Shown piece after piece: positions 26,802 to 35,280 of a stretch of DNA of 37,147 nucleotides (positions within the stretch are counted from its first letter, which is position 1; each line of letters opens with the position of its first letter). The position numbers and the translations under genes were made by a program. The stretch lies in assembly GCA_012270065.1 (NCBI GenBank), contig JAAXJB010000063.1, positions 1-37,147 of the forward strand. Reading direction: 5' to 3'. Below the pieces are notes generated by a model. The model saw nothing but the letters and a program-made list of their open reading frames with translations. It was not told the DNA's origin and did no database searches. The stretch comes from Rubripirellula sp. Lineage in GTDB: Bacteria; Planctomycetota; Planctomycetia; Pirellulales; Pirellulaceae.

Positions 26802-28184
26802 TCACCCTTGATCCCACTGCAGGACGGTCTGTCCCCGCTGAAGGTTGATGCAGACGGTCTGGGTCTGTTCACCCTGCCACCACGTCCCCGCAGCCAAACC
26901 GGATATTTCAGAGACCTTCTCAAGTTTCCGATCGAGTCTCGCTGCTCCTTTCACCTTGGCAATCCGGAAGGTGAAGTTTTCAACGGCAAATGGAGATTCC
27001 AATATCAACCTGTTTCCAACTCGGTTCAACCTGGTCAACTCGCGAGCAGCCCAATAGCGTGCGATCTCACTCAGTTTCATCCATCGTGTTTTATTGCCAA
27101 AGCGAGTCTCAAGCGAAGTGACAATTCTCTGGAACGCCCGAAACCCATCTTCAGAACCATTGCTGTAAATCCCCGGCCAATGGCACAGCATGACGGCCGG
27201 CTGGCGACGTTCGATCAATTCAACCATCCTGCCGGTGGTTGCATCCTGATCACAATAAAGGTCAGGTTCCGACATCCGGTCTCCCTGCCAACCACCAAAC
27301 CAGTCACCCGTCCCGGCTGGAACATTGACCGTCAGTCTCAGGTTGTCCGTTCCGACTCCGCGCAAGTGTTCGATGATGGGCTCCGTACTTCGATCCCCCA
27401 TGTGCACGTACTTGAAGTAATGCGGGATCTCGACAGGGTAGACATCTCGCACGGCCTGATCGACTGCCAACGATAATTCGCTCTTCACAAGGTTTCCAAA
27501 CCCGCCCGGCGTCGTGATTCCTTCACAGGGAAGATCACAACGCTCAAGAATCCGGAGCGCGTAACTTAAATATGACGCCAACTCATCAACGCTTTTCTTT
27601 TCCTGTGGATACGAGTTTTCCATCGTGCCTGCGTTGATTTCTTCCTTCGGTCTTCCTGTCTTCAAGTCAATGACACGCGTATGTGTGATCATCTCCGGAT
27701 GAATGTCCCAGTTGGGGACCATCAATTCCCGAATCAGTTTCAGGCTATCCTGCAACTGTCGCCGCGACCAACCTGGCATTTCACGATCTACCCAACCGAC
27801 GCAAGCAGGGTAGGGCACAACACTGTATTTTCCACGAACGCCACGCTCCGCACACCACTCCCCGAAGCGGCGTACAAAGTCATCTGGTATTTCTCGCGGC
27901 CAACTCCGCCAAGGCTTCTTGTACTCGGCACGAGCTGGCAACGCCTCTGCGAACTGTGGTGTGCAAAAATGGCCCATGTTCACGAGACAAGTCGAGTCAT
28001 CAATGACGAAAGACAAAGGAACGCGATCGCAAGGAAGTAGTACTTCGACGTCTGCTGCACCAGCTCCAGCTTCGCGCAAGGTTCGCGATTCTTGACCAGA
28101 ACCATCATCGGCGATCAGACGAATTGCATTCCGACTCGCTGCAACACCGGCACCAGCTGCCAAAAAGGACCTTCGTGTCTGCAT
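26802..28184 (-). CDS. Tat-exported polysaccharide-deacetylase-like protein
   Basis: 460 residues with a twin-arginine leader (MQTRRSFLAAGAGVAAS). The middle resembles a NodB/deacetylase-type beta/alpha barrel: VPLSFVIDDSTCLVNMGHF carries paired Asp residues and a following His in the place of the first NodB motif; WDIHPEMITHTRVID resembles the H-x(3)-H metal block; CEGITTPGGFG and VMLCHWPGIYSNG sit near the expected later motifs. The last 80 residues (LILESPFAVENFTFRI...) look like a beta-sandwich. The substrate is probably a carbohydrate but is not shown. It stands alone on the minus strand with 448 bases ahead of it; the distance to the PSD1 gene downstream is 445 bases. Confidence 0.65.
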   Translation of the reverse strand: MQTRRSFLAAGAGVAASRNAIRLIADDGSGQESRTLREAGAGAADVEVLLPCDRVPLSFVIDDSTCLVNMGHFCTPQFAEALPARAEYKKPWRSWPREIPDDFVRRFGEWCAERGVRGKYSVVPYPACVGWVDREMPGWSRRQLQDSLKLIRELMVPNWDIHPEMITHTRVIDLKTGRPKEEINAGTMENSYPQEKKSVDELASYLSYALRILERCDLPCEGITTPGGFGNLVKSELSLAVDQAVRDVYPVEIPHYFKYVHMGDRSTEPIIEHLRGVGTDNLRLTVNVPAGTGDWFGGWQGDRMSEPDLYCDQDATTGRMVELIERRQPAVMLCHWPGIYSNGSEDGFRAFQRIVTSLETRFGNKTRWMKLSEIARYWAARELTRLNRVGNRLILESPFAVENFTFRIAKVKGAARLDRKLEKVSEISGLAAGTWWQGEQTQTVCINLQRGQTVLQWDQG

Positions 28185-28632
28185 CTTTTCACCTCGTGCG
28201 GAAGAACACCGGGAAGTCAGTACCGTCCCGAGTCAATTTTGCAATTCCCACTAGTCTACCGGAAGCCGTATCCAAAGGCTTCTGCCTGACGCACAGGTGA
28301 CTTGAATCGCAAATGTGAAATACCACGTGCGTCGCAGACAATGCGTCAGGGCCAACGGCGAAACAATTCAATCACCCTGTGTCGCGTCGACTCCCACTGG
28401 CCTTAAATTCCTTGTACGAACTGGTAAACACCGCCCTTGTGCGAGATCGACAATCGCAGTCACTGCACTGAAACTCCACGACTGCACAGTAGCCTTGAAT
28501 CTTTGCATGCAGCGATGAAACAAACCCACCTGTCTTTGCTGTATTCACTGATCACGCGGTGGTTACAAACAGGTTGCTTGCGTATTTTCACGCCATTACC
28601 AAAAGAGCAGAAAGCTATTCTACCCTCTGTCC
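28185..28632. other. 448-bp gap between the deacetylase-like and CcoP genes
   Basis: No supported gene on either strand; the open frames are short and have no motif. No clear terminator after the CcoP-like gene was found by eye. Confidence 0.4.
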
Positions 28633-29292
28633 TTATGATCCCGCGGCACCGCTATCCGCAGCACTGGCAGTCTCTGGATCCGCTTTCGGCCATGGTGGAA
28701 TTTCTTGTCCCTCGGCAGGCTTCCCGGATCCATCACTCGTCCCGCGTAAACTCGCCACATAGGCAGAAACGAGAATGATTTCGTTGGTCGATAATTTTGA
28801 CTTCCAGGCAGGCATCGCGCCAGCATTGGCACCGTTTTGCAGCACGTTAAGAATATCAGCAATATCACGGATGTTTTTGTAATGGTCATCCCGGAGATTG
28901 GGACCAACCTGACCCGCCCCATCGCGTCCATGACAGGAAACACAATTGGTTTTGAAGATTGACCGGCCCACTCGCAACCATGAATCTTCATAGGTGAAAC
29001 GAATCAAGGTAGCACGATCCGCCTTGAGTTCCCCCATCTGACTGAACTGCAATTTCAGATTTTCGGCCAACTGCTGGTCATGTCGGTCAGCGAGTGAACG
29101 TCCTTCCGTTCCATTGTGATAAAACCAGAAATACGGTGGCGCAAACGCAAGGCAAGCCGCGACCCCCCAGATCCACCATTTGGGCAATGGCCGACTGTAT
29201 TGATGGATTCCATCAAAGGAATCTTCGTTCAATTGGACTTCGGTGTCCGATGTTTCGTCTGAATCAGAAAGTTGGTTGTTTGGGTCATTCAT
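28633..29292 (-). CDS. CcoP-like cytochrome c subunit with one haem site
   Basis: 219 residues from the ATG at 29292, which gives a normal CcoP N-terminus; the frame opens 12 codons earlier. FDGIHQYSRPLPKWWIWG (about 26-43) is the CcoP signature ahead of a single membrane helix (about 39-57). After a charged helical part, one cytochrome c domain follows with CVSCHGRDGAGQVGPNLRD and axial Met in NAGAMPAWKSKL. Standard CcoP has two haem c domains; this one has only one, then a polar Pro/Ala/Ser tail. It is 160 bases downstream of the CcoN-CcoO gene on the same strand and surely belongs to the same complex. Confidence 0.85.
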   Translation of the reverse strand: MNDPNNQLSDSDETSDTEVQLNEDSFDGIHQYSRPLPKWWIWGVAACLAFAPPYFWFYHNGTEGRSLADRHDQQLAENLKLQFSQMGELKADRATLIRFTYEDSWLRVGRSIFKTNCVSCHGRDGAGQVGPNLRDDHYKNIRDIADILNVLQNGANAGAMPAWKSKLSTNEIILVSAYVASLRGTSDGSGKPAEGQEIPPWPKADPETASAADSGAAGS

Positions 29293-29452
29293 GAGATGAA
29301 ATGTCCCCGCTTTGATAACGAGGTGCAAAAATCGAATTGTTTTTACCTGATGTCAACGACGCTGATTGCATGCAAGTCAAATGGTAGCTCGAAGAGGTCA
29401 ATCAGACTTTGCCATGTCTCCAAGGCATGGCCGACTGTGTTCTGAAACGTAT

Positions 29453-31846
29453 TCATGGCCCGACACCGACGAGCTTTCTGGACACAGCAACGTCACCTTT
29501 ACGAGGATCTGCCGCTTGCTTCGATGCAGCATTGGAATCTGCGCGGCCAGACTCAACATCCGCTTCCGGTTTCTCAACTGAAACGGGCGTTGTCAGATCA
29601 GCGCCCAATCGTTGCAGGTACGCGATCAGAGCAACAGCCTGAGTATCAAATGTCATCAGTTTGCCCCGACGGATCGTTCCGCCACGTGAAACGATGTCAG
29701 CCGCAACACGCTCTGCCTGTTCATTGATGACTTCCTGGGTATCCTCCGGATCGATTTCATAGGGCAGCCCACGTGCTTTGGCGGTTTGCACCAACTCATC
29801 TACCTGGCTGAAATCAATCGGTCGATCCAGCAAATACCTGTACGAGGGCATTGACGATTTCGGATTGCTGTGCCGAGGGTTATCGAGGTGTTGCCAATGC
29901 CAGAAACTGGTCTGCTTTCCAGACTCACGGGCCAGGTCAGGCCCAATTCGCCGGCTTCCCCATTGTGCGGGCTGATCGTAAATGAACTCACCGGGCTGGC
30001 TGAATTCGCCATACCTTTTGGTCTCCGCCATGAGCGGCCGCACCATCTGGGTATGGCAGTTCGCACACCCCTCAACCAGATAGATGTGTCGTCCCATCAA
30101 TTCCAGAGGGGTGAGCGGTCGAACCGAAGCAATTTTCGGTGCGTTCGCGTTTGGAAACACGAAGACCGGCACCACTTCGATGATGAAGGCCAACAGAACA
30201 GCAAGTGCAACAAAAATGCCCAGTTTCCGCGGTGCACACTCCAGTTCTCGATGCCAACTCAATCTCGTCCAAACATCCACTTTCTTGGCGAAGTTCAAAA
30301 CCGGAACATCTTCCAGGACACTGGCTGGCTCCGGGTTGGATACCGTCCGATTCGGTTCTTTGCCAGACTCCACATGATGAACCGGAACCGCGTAAGGTCT
30401 GGCACGCTTCAACCAGGTCCGTGCATGGTTGACAAGCATGACTGCCATACCGGCGACATAAGCCATGCCACCCAGCATTTGCAGCGACCACATCATTTTC
30501 AGAAACGAATTCGACTCGGCAAAATCAAACTTCAAATTCCCGAGATCATCCATGGCGTTCCATGCAAACGCCTGAACAACCCCGGCGGCGTACCCCGGCA
30601 ATACACAAAGCAACACCCCGATTGCTCCCAGCCAGAAGTGCAAACCGACTGCTTTGGCACTTGCGATTTCAGTCTGGAACAGCCGAGGTATCATCCAATA
30701 AGACATTCCCAGAATCAGCATGCCGCCACACCCCAGGCTGCCAAGATAAAAATGTGCGGTCATCCATTCGGTGTAATTCACCTGCGCCTGAATGCTCTTC
30801 ACGCTCAAGAAAATTTCTTCAGCTGCATAAAACCCCAACAACAAAGTCCCAAACTTCAAAAAACGAATCCGGGGATCAGCCGGTTTCTGGACCTCGGCTC
30901 CACGGAAAGTCGCGAGGATATTACTGACACTGCCCAGGATGGCCAAACCGAGCAGGACGCCGGAAATCATGCCCAAACTTGAAATCCATTCCGGCAAAGC
31001 CGTGTAGTGCAAATGCTGGGGGGCGGCCCAGACGCCGGCAATGACCAATACCCAAAAGCTGACAATTGCCAGTTTGTAACTGTGAAGCGGCTGATTCAGT
31101 ACTTTGGGAACGAAGTAATACGTCAGTCCAAGCAATGGCAGCAGGCAGGAAAAAAGGAATGCGTTCCGGGTATACCATGTTTGCAACAACGCATCCTGCA
31201 TGCCTGTTGCGAGCGAATCACTCTTCCACCAACCGTTAGGAAAAACGAAAAGATTGCACAGAGTGACCAGCGCCATCGCCACTACGGCGGCAATGAAGAA
31301 CCACAATGACGCATACATACGTGTCACACGACGACGTACCAAAGTCATGAAAAAGGTCGATGCAAAGAACAGAATCCAAACCAGTGTGATGGCAAGATCG
31401 ATCGGCCACTCGACTTCACCGCCAACACGTCCCTGAGTGATTCCGCGGGGCAGCGTGAGCAGACCGGCAACGATGATTGCCTGCCAACTCAGCAGGTGTA
31501 GCCAGCCGAGGAACCTGCTCCATGTTCCAGCTCGACACAAACGCTGTGTGCTGTAATAGATTCCAGCAAAGATCCCGTTGGCGATGAATCCCATCAGCAA
31601 CAACCATTCACCAACTGGCTGCAGGCGACCAAAACTCAACCACTCGGGTCCCGAACCAAGCCTTGGATGCAGCAAGGTGGACGTCAGGAAGACAACTCCA
31701 ATGGCAGCCGCGAGTCCCCAAAAAACTGTCACCAAAAGAAAACCGCGAACGATTGCATCATCGAAGGAGTACGAGTCCTCGGTAGCACCATCCAATCGCA
31801 TCGCGTCGGTTTCCCCTGGATCGCCCGACGAATTCCCGCTCAACAC
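29453..31846 (-). CDS. CcoN-CcoO fusion of cbb3 type, with a CcoN half that has lost its haem and copper ligands
   Basis: 797 residues. Residues 28-485 align with CcoN (SFGRLQPV, EWPIDLAITLVW, YYFVPKVLNQPLHSYKL, HLHYTALPEW, IPRLFQTE), about 12 membrane helices. Residues 540-760 are CcoO: one helix, then EGCANCHTQMVRPL (594-598) and axial Met in SSMPSYR (666). Compared from memory with Pseudomonas stutzeri CcoN: His60 is Gly79, His207 is Arg227 (WYTRNAF for WYGHNAV), Tyr251 is Gly271, His257 is Gln277, His349 is Tyr367; only His258 (278) and His347 (365) remain. So the low-spin haem b has no ligands and CuB keeps one of three. The surface and fold are kept, so it is under selection, but it should not reduce O2. 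Forms an operon with the CcoP-like gene; a true ccoN is not in the window. Confidence 0.88.
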   Translation of the reverse strand: MLSGNSSGDPGETDAMRLDGATEDSYSFDDAIVRGFLLVTVFWGLAAAIGVVFLTSTLLHPRLGSGPEWLSFGRLQPVGEWLLLMGFIANGIFAGIYYSTQRLCRAGTWSRFLGWLHLLSWQAIIVAGLLTLPRGITQGRVGGEVEWPIDLAITLVWILFFASTFFMTLVRRRVTRMYASLWFFIAAVVAMALVTLCNLFVFPNGWWKSDSLATGMQDALLQTWYTRNAFLFSCLLPLLGLTYYFVPKVLNQPLHSYKLAIVSFWVLVIAGVWAAPQHLHYTALPEWISSLGMISGVLLGLAILGSVSNILATFRGAEVQKPADPRIRFLKFGTLLLGFYAAEEIFLSVKSIQAQVNYTEWMTAHFYLGSLGCGGMLILGMSYWMIPRLFQTEIASAKAVGLHFWLGAIGVLLCVLPGYAAGVVQAFAWNAMDDLGNLKFDFAESNSFLKMMWSLQMLGGMAYVAGMAVMLVNHARTWLKRARPYAVPVHHVESGKEPNRTVSNPEPASVLEDVPVLNFAKKVDVWTRLSWHRELECAPRKLGIFVALAVLLAFIIEVVPVFVFPNANAPKIASVRPLTPLELMGRHIYLVEGCANCHTQMVRPLMAETKRYGEFSQPGEFIYDQPAQWGSRRIGPDLARESGKQTSFWHWQHLDNPRHSNPKSSMPSYRYLLDRPIDFSQVDELVQTAKARGLPYEIDPEDTQEVINEQAERVAADIVSRGGTIRRGKLMTFDTQAVALIAYLQRLGADLTTPVSVEKPEADVESGRADSNAASKQAADPRKGDVAVSRKLVGVGP

Positions 31847-32069
31847 ACCGTTTGCCTATTTTTGTGATTCACCCGCCACATTGAGGCGCTCATCTGTCGA
31901 TCGCCCCACGTCGCCCCGATTATAGCAAGGGATCGATTGGCCGCCTTGGGGCCAATGCGACAGTCTGTCGCGGCGTGCCGGTTTGGCCCACCGAGCCGGC
32001 AGGTTGACCATCACAAGCGGAATAATGAAAGGTCAAATGCGTGAAAATCAGTGCCAGACTGTCCCTGAT

Positions 32070-32867
32070 TCAGTGAACTTTCCGCCGAAAGGCCAGAGAG
32101 ATAATCTGCAACATGGAACGCACTGCTTCCCGAAGAGACAACTTGCTTTGGCCACGCTCACGTTCCGTGAACGTGATCGGAACTTCAGCCATGCCCTCCC
32201 CTCGCTGGTGCAAACGCATCAACACTTCTTCCAGCACGGCATAACCATTGACCCTCAGATTTTCAAGACCAAGGTTTGCAAGAGCCTCCACGCGATAACA
32301 ACGCATTGATCCACTGCAATCCTTCACCGGCAAACGAAGGCAAGTGGTAGCAAAAACGTTGACCATCCGACTCATCAGCTTTCGGCGAACCGGCCAGCCT
32401 CGAATCTCGCCACCGCTGGTGTAGCGTGACCCGACCACCACCGCCAGCTTGCTATCTTCTACCGCTTTGTGAAACAGCAACGGCATCTGCGCGGGACTGT
32501 GACTGAGATCACCATCAAGATTCATGAAGTAATGATATTGCTGATCGATGGAGTACTGCATCGCAAAACGGATTGCGCTCCCCAGTCCACGTTCATTTTC
32601 CCGCAGGAGAAGAGAAATGCGGCTGTCTTTTTCAGCGAGATCCCTAACCACCTGAGCTGTTCCATCGGGTGAATTGTCATCAACCACAATCACATCTGAA
32701 TCAGGCAAGGCTTTCCGAAGCCCCGTAACCACCAACTCGATATTATCAGCCTCGTTGTACGTACAGACAGCCACCATTGCTCGGGGAACGCTGTCGCGTA
32801 CTACCTGAGCTCCACAAGCAGACTCTGATGCTACCGACGACTCAGATCCGGGCAGTGATGGAGGCAA
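32070..32867 (-). CDS. GT2 family glycosyltransferase, polyprenyl-phosphate mannosyltransferase (DPM1) type
   Basis: 265 residues. GT-A fold motifs: MVAVCTYNEADNIELVV (about 31-47), VIVVDDNSPDGTAQVV (58-73), the metal-binding MNLDGDLSH (about 114-122), VVGSRYTSGGEIRGWPVRRK (144-163) and a C-terminal EVPITFTERERGQSKLS block, the classic dolichyl-phosphate mannosyltransferase pattern. It lacks C-terminal membrane helices, so it is a soluble catalytic form. It moves a sugar from a nucleotide donor to polyprenyl phosphate; the sugar cannot be told. The first 25 residues are polar and may be extra. It stands upstream of the CcoN-CcoO gene, 223 bases away, probably in a separate unit. Confidence 0.88.
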   Translation of the reverse strand: MPPSLPGSESSVASESACGAQVVRDSVPRAMVAVCTYNEADNIELVVTGLRKALPDSDVIVVDDNSPDGTAQVVRDLAEKDSRISLLLRENERGLGSAIRFAMQYSIDQQYHYFMNLDGDLSHSPAQMPLLFHKAVEDSKLAVVVGSRYTSGGEIRGWPVRRKLMSRMVNVFATTCLRLPVKDCSGSMRCYRVEALANLGLENLRVNGYAVLEEVLMRLHQRGEGMAEVPITFTERERGQSKLSLREAVRSMLQIISLAFRRKVH

Positions 32868-33037
32868 AGCACTTCGTTTCAGAATAAATGATACAAACCA
32901 GACTCGACGGTCACGAGTTGGACTTCCGAGGTCATTGTGACCTCAGAATTGCATTGCGGGAACCCAGTCAGAAAAACGACTGTCAGAACGGATCATGCAA
33001 ACAGAAGGCATGCCAGCCAGCATGGCACTCATCCAGT

Positions 33038-33544
33038 TCACCAACGGTGTTCGGGCCGATCAAGAATCTCCCGAAGCAACAGCGCCTGCTGAACCCCACC
33101 TGGCCGCTTCAACATTTCGATCAAAGCCTCCGCAGAAAAACCGGTCATGGCCGGCTGGTTCAGAGATTTTTTTCCCTGCGTGTAGCTGGTATCCGCCGGT
33201 TGGGCTTCAACCGAAGTACCGACTCTTGATTGTTCACGATCCGAAAGAGTCTTGGATGACGAGGCAGATGACTTGCCTGAACGCGGCAGGGATGTCCGTT
33301 GGCGTTTCGGACGACGTGGCTGGGATGTGGTGACTGCATCAGCGACCACCACGTCCTCGTCGTACGTCGCTGACACGACCTGTGCCTCGACTATTTCGTC
33401 CTCTGGGACTTGTTGCGGAATGCGTTCCGTTCGACTGTCCGAGTACTGCGGCGGCACCCGCTTTGGCGAGTTCTTTTGCTGCGCAGCCTTGGCCTGACGA
33501 CGTTGGGCGGCGCGTTTGAGAAAATCTTCTAGATCACCAGACAT
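33038..33544 (-). CDS. hypothetical protein downstream of floA
   Basis: 168 residues, no known family. The N-terminus MSGDLEDFLKRAAQRRQAKA is basic and helical, the middle (about 25-120) is low-complexity with Pro, Arg, Ser, Lys and Gln, and the C-terminus has a helical block, AEALIEMLKRPGGVQQALLL. No leader or membrane segment. It starts 57 bases after the floA stop on the same strand, so it is probably co-transcribed and may be a partner of the flotillin-like protein. Function unknown. Confidence 0.7.
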   Translation of the reverse strand: MSGDLEDFLKRAAQRRQAKAAQQKNSPKRVPPQYSDSRTERIPQQVPEDEIVEAQVVSATYDEDVVVADAVTTSQPRRPKRQRTSLPRSGKSSASSSKTLSDREQSRVGTSVEAQPADTSYTQGKKSLNQPAMTGFSAEALIEMLKRPGGVQQALLLREILDRPEHRW

Positions 33545-33601
33545 GGTGTCAGTTCCTGCCGGAGTACGTAAGCGTCCTGCGTTTGACTTGAAATCGAGCG
33601 T

Positions 33602-34651
33602 TTACTTGGAATCGAGCGAATCACTGGCAGCATTGGCACCGACGGCCAGTGATTTCCTCATTTCTGTATCGGCAGCGACATTCTGCAACTTGTAATAGTC
33701 GAGAATATGAAGCTTTCCAGTCTGAAACGCCTCTGCCATTGCATGTGGAACTGCAGCCTGAGCAAGCACGACAGAAGCTTTGCTTTCCTGAATCTTGGCT
33801 TGATTTTCCTGTTCCTCCGCCACTGCGGAAGCTCGTTTTCCTTCGGCCCGAGCCCGTGCTACCTGCGTGTCGGCTTCTGCCTGATCAGCCTGCAACCTTG
33901 CTCCAATGTTCGCCCCGACATCAATGTCTGCAATATCAATGGAAACGATTTCAAAGGCGGTCTGCGAATCAAGACGCTTTGCCAATACAGCTTTGCTGAT
34001 GACGTCCGGATTTTCGAGAACGGCCTTGTGATTTTCTGCCGACCCGATGGCACTGACAATGCCTTCACCCACCCTCGCAATGATGGTTTCTTCGGTTGCA
34101 CCACCGATCAACTGCTGCAGGTTTGCACGCACCGTAACTCTGGCTTTGACCTTCAATTGAATGCCGTCTTTGGCGACCGCATCAAGCGATGGCTTGGCCG
34201 CACCACGCGGCGGACAGTCAATGACCTTCGGATAAACACTGGTCTGGACCGACTCCAGCACATCTCGCCCCGCCAAGTCGATGGCAGTAGCTTCGCGAAA
34301 CGTAAGCGAAATCGTCTTTGCTTTTTTTGCCGCAATCAACGCACGGGTCACCTGCTGAACATTTCCACCCGCCAGATAGTGGGCTTCCAAGGCCTTACTG
34401 GTCAGATCCGGATCACTCAGTCCCGCCTGAGTTGACATGATTTTGCTGCGTACGATGGCCCGTGAATTGACCTTTCGAAAAGTCATGCCGAGCAAGTCAA
34501 AGATCGTCACTTGAGCTCCCGTCAACATCGACTGAATCCACAGCCCGAAATAACGGGAAATGATGAAAAGCGCGACGAGTACAATGACTGTCACGATGAC
34601 CGCTAAAATGATGGTTCCTCTGCTCTGGGCCACCAACAGGGTATCAAGCAT
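33602..34651 (-). CDS. floA: flotillin-like protein FloA
   Basis: 349 residues, close to the Bacillus FloA length (about 331). One membrane segment at about 12-33 ([20 protein letters not shown]), then [36 protein letters not shown] and [24 protein letters not shown], the FloA signature, an SPFH-type domain with [20 protein letters not shown], and a C-terminal Ala/Glu/Gln-rich coiled coil (about 255-305). FloA organises membrane microdomains and affects membrane fluidity and secretion. The next gene on the strand is a small basic hypothetical protein, so they may form an operon. NfeD, often its neighbour elsewhere, is not seen here. Confidence 0.92.
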   Translation of the reverse strand: MLDTLLVAQSRGTIILAVIVTVIVLVALFIISRYFGLWIQSMLTGAQVTIFDLLGMTFRKVNSRAIVRSKIMSTQAGLSDPDLTSKALEAHYLAGGNVQQVTRALIAAKKAKTISLTFREATAIDLAGRDVLESVQTSVYPKVIDCPPRGAAKPSLDAVAKDGIQLKVKARVTVRANLQQLIGGATEETIIARVGEGIVSAIGSAENHKAVLENPDVISKAVLAKRLDSQTAFEIVSIDIADIDVGANIGARLQADQAEADTQVARARAEGKRASAVAEEQENQAKIQESKASVVLAQAAVPHAMAEAFQTGKLHILDYYKLQNVAADTEMRKSLAVGANAASDSLDSK

Positions 34652-35149
34652 AATTCATTCTCAACAATCGGCTTCTCGATTACCACACCAGCCATATCTG
34701 GCGTGCAATTTTCTACTCGGCAACAGTTCGTTCAGGCTTCCGTGACCGTTGGCAACTTGCGATCCGCCATGTTCGCGATGCTCTCATTGGCGACTCAAAC
34801 CAGACCGAATCATACCACATTGCAGCGTGCAGATCGCTCTCGGCTGTCGCCCAACCGTTTCCCCACTTTACCACCACTGACTTGGTCACCCACATCCCCA
34901 AACATCAGGAAAAACAAATTATTTGGCTTTGCCCCCCAGCCTGCAAACGAACCCCCCTCGCAACCCCCGCACAGAAAACCAGGTGCAAGGCGATTTTCAG
35001 TCCTTCGGAAATTCGGAAACAACACTTTCAAACGGGGTCTGCAACGCCCGAGCCCCGGAGCGGCAGAGGCATGCCAGATTCGATAAAATCACGTTTTTCG
35101 CAGCTTCTTGCCCCCAGTGTGCTGACCTCAGGGGATCTCTCTGCGCATC
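34652..35149. other. gap between floA and the trigger-factor terminator
   Basis: About 500 bases ahead of floA with no supported gene. Plus-strand frames of up to 149 codons through here lack any family motif and have a composition (Pro, Arg, Ser, Gln rich) typical of non-coding frames. Confidence 0.45.
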
Positions 35150-35187
35150 AAAAAAACCCGAAACGCTCTCGCATCACGGGCTTCTTC
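35150..35187 (-). terminator. rho-independent terminator of the trigger-factor gene
   Basis: On the minus strand AGCCCG, a short inner hairpin and CGGGTT are followed by a run of six T. It lies about 95 bases after the tig stop. A second small hairpin, CCCGG/CCGGG with a 6-base loop, is at 35190-35205, nearer the gene. Confidence 0.6.
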
Positions 35188-35280
35188 ATCCCGGGCGATA
35201 CCGGGTACTTTGCTTTCGAAAATCGACTGTCTCTGACCAGCATTCGAGCAACGTTTGCCCGGCAGCCGTATTGATCAGGC

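Noticed and set aside
29453-31846. Annotation as a genuine cbb3 cytochrome c oxidase subunit I/II
   Set aside because: The overall similarity would give this name automatically, but the haem b and CuB ligands are substituted at five key positions, so oxidase function is not supported.
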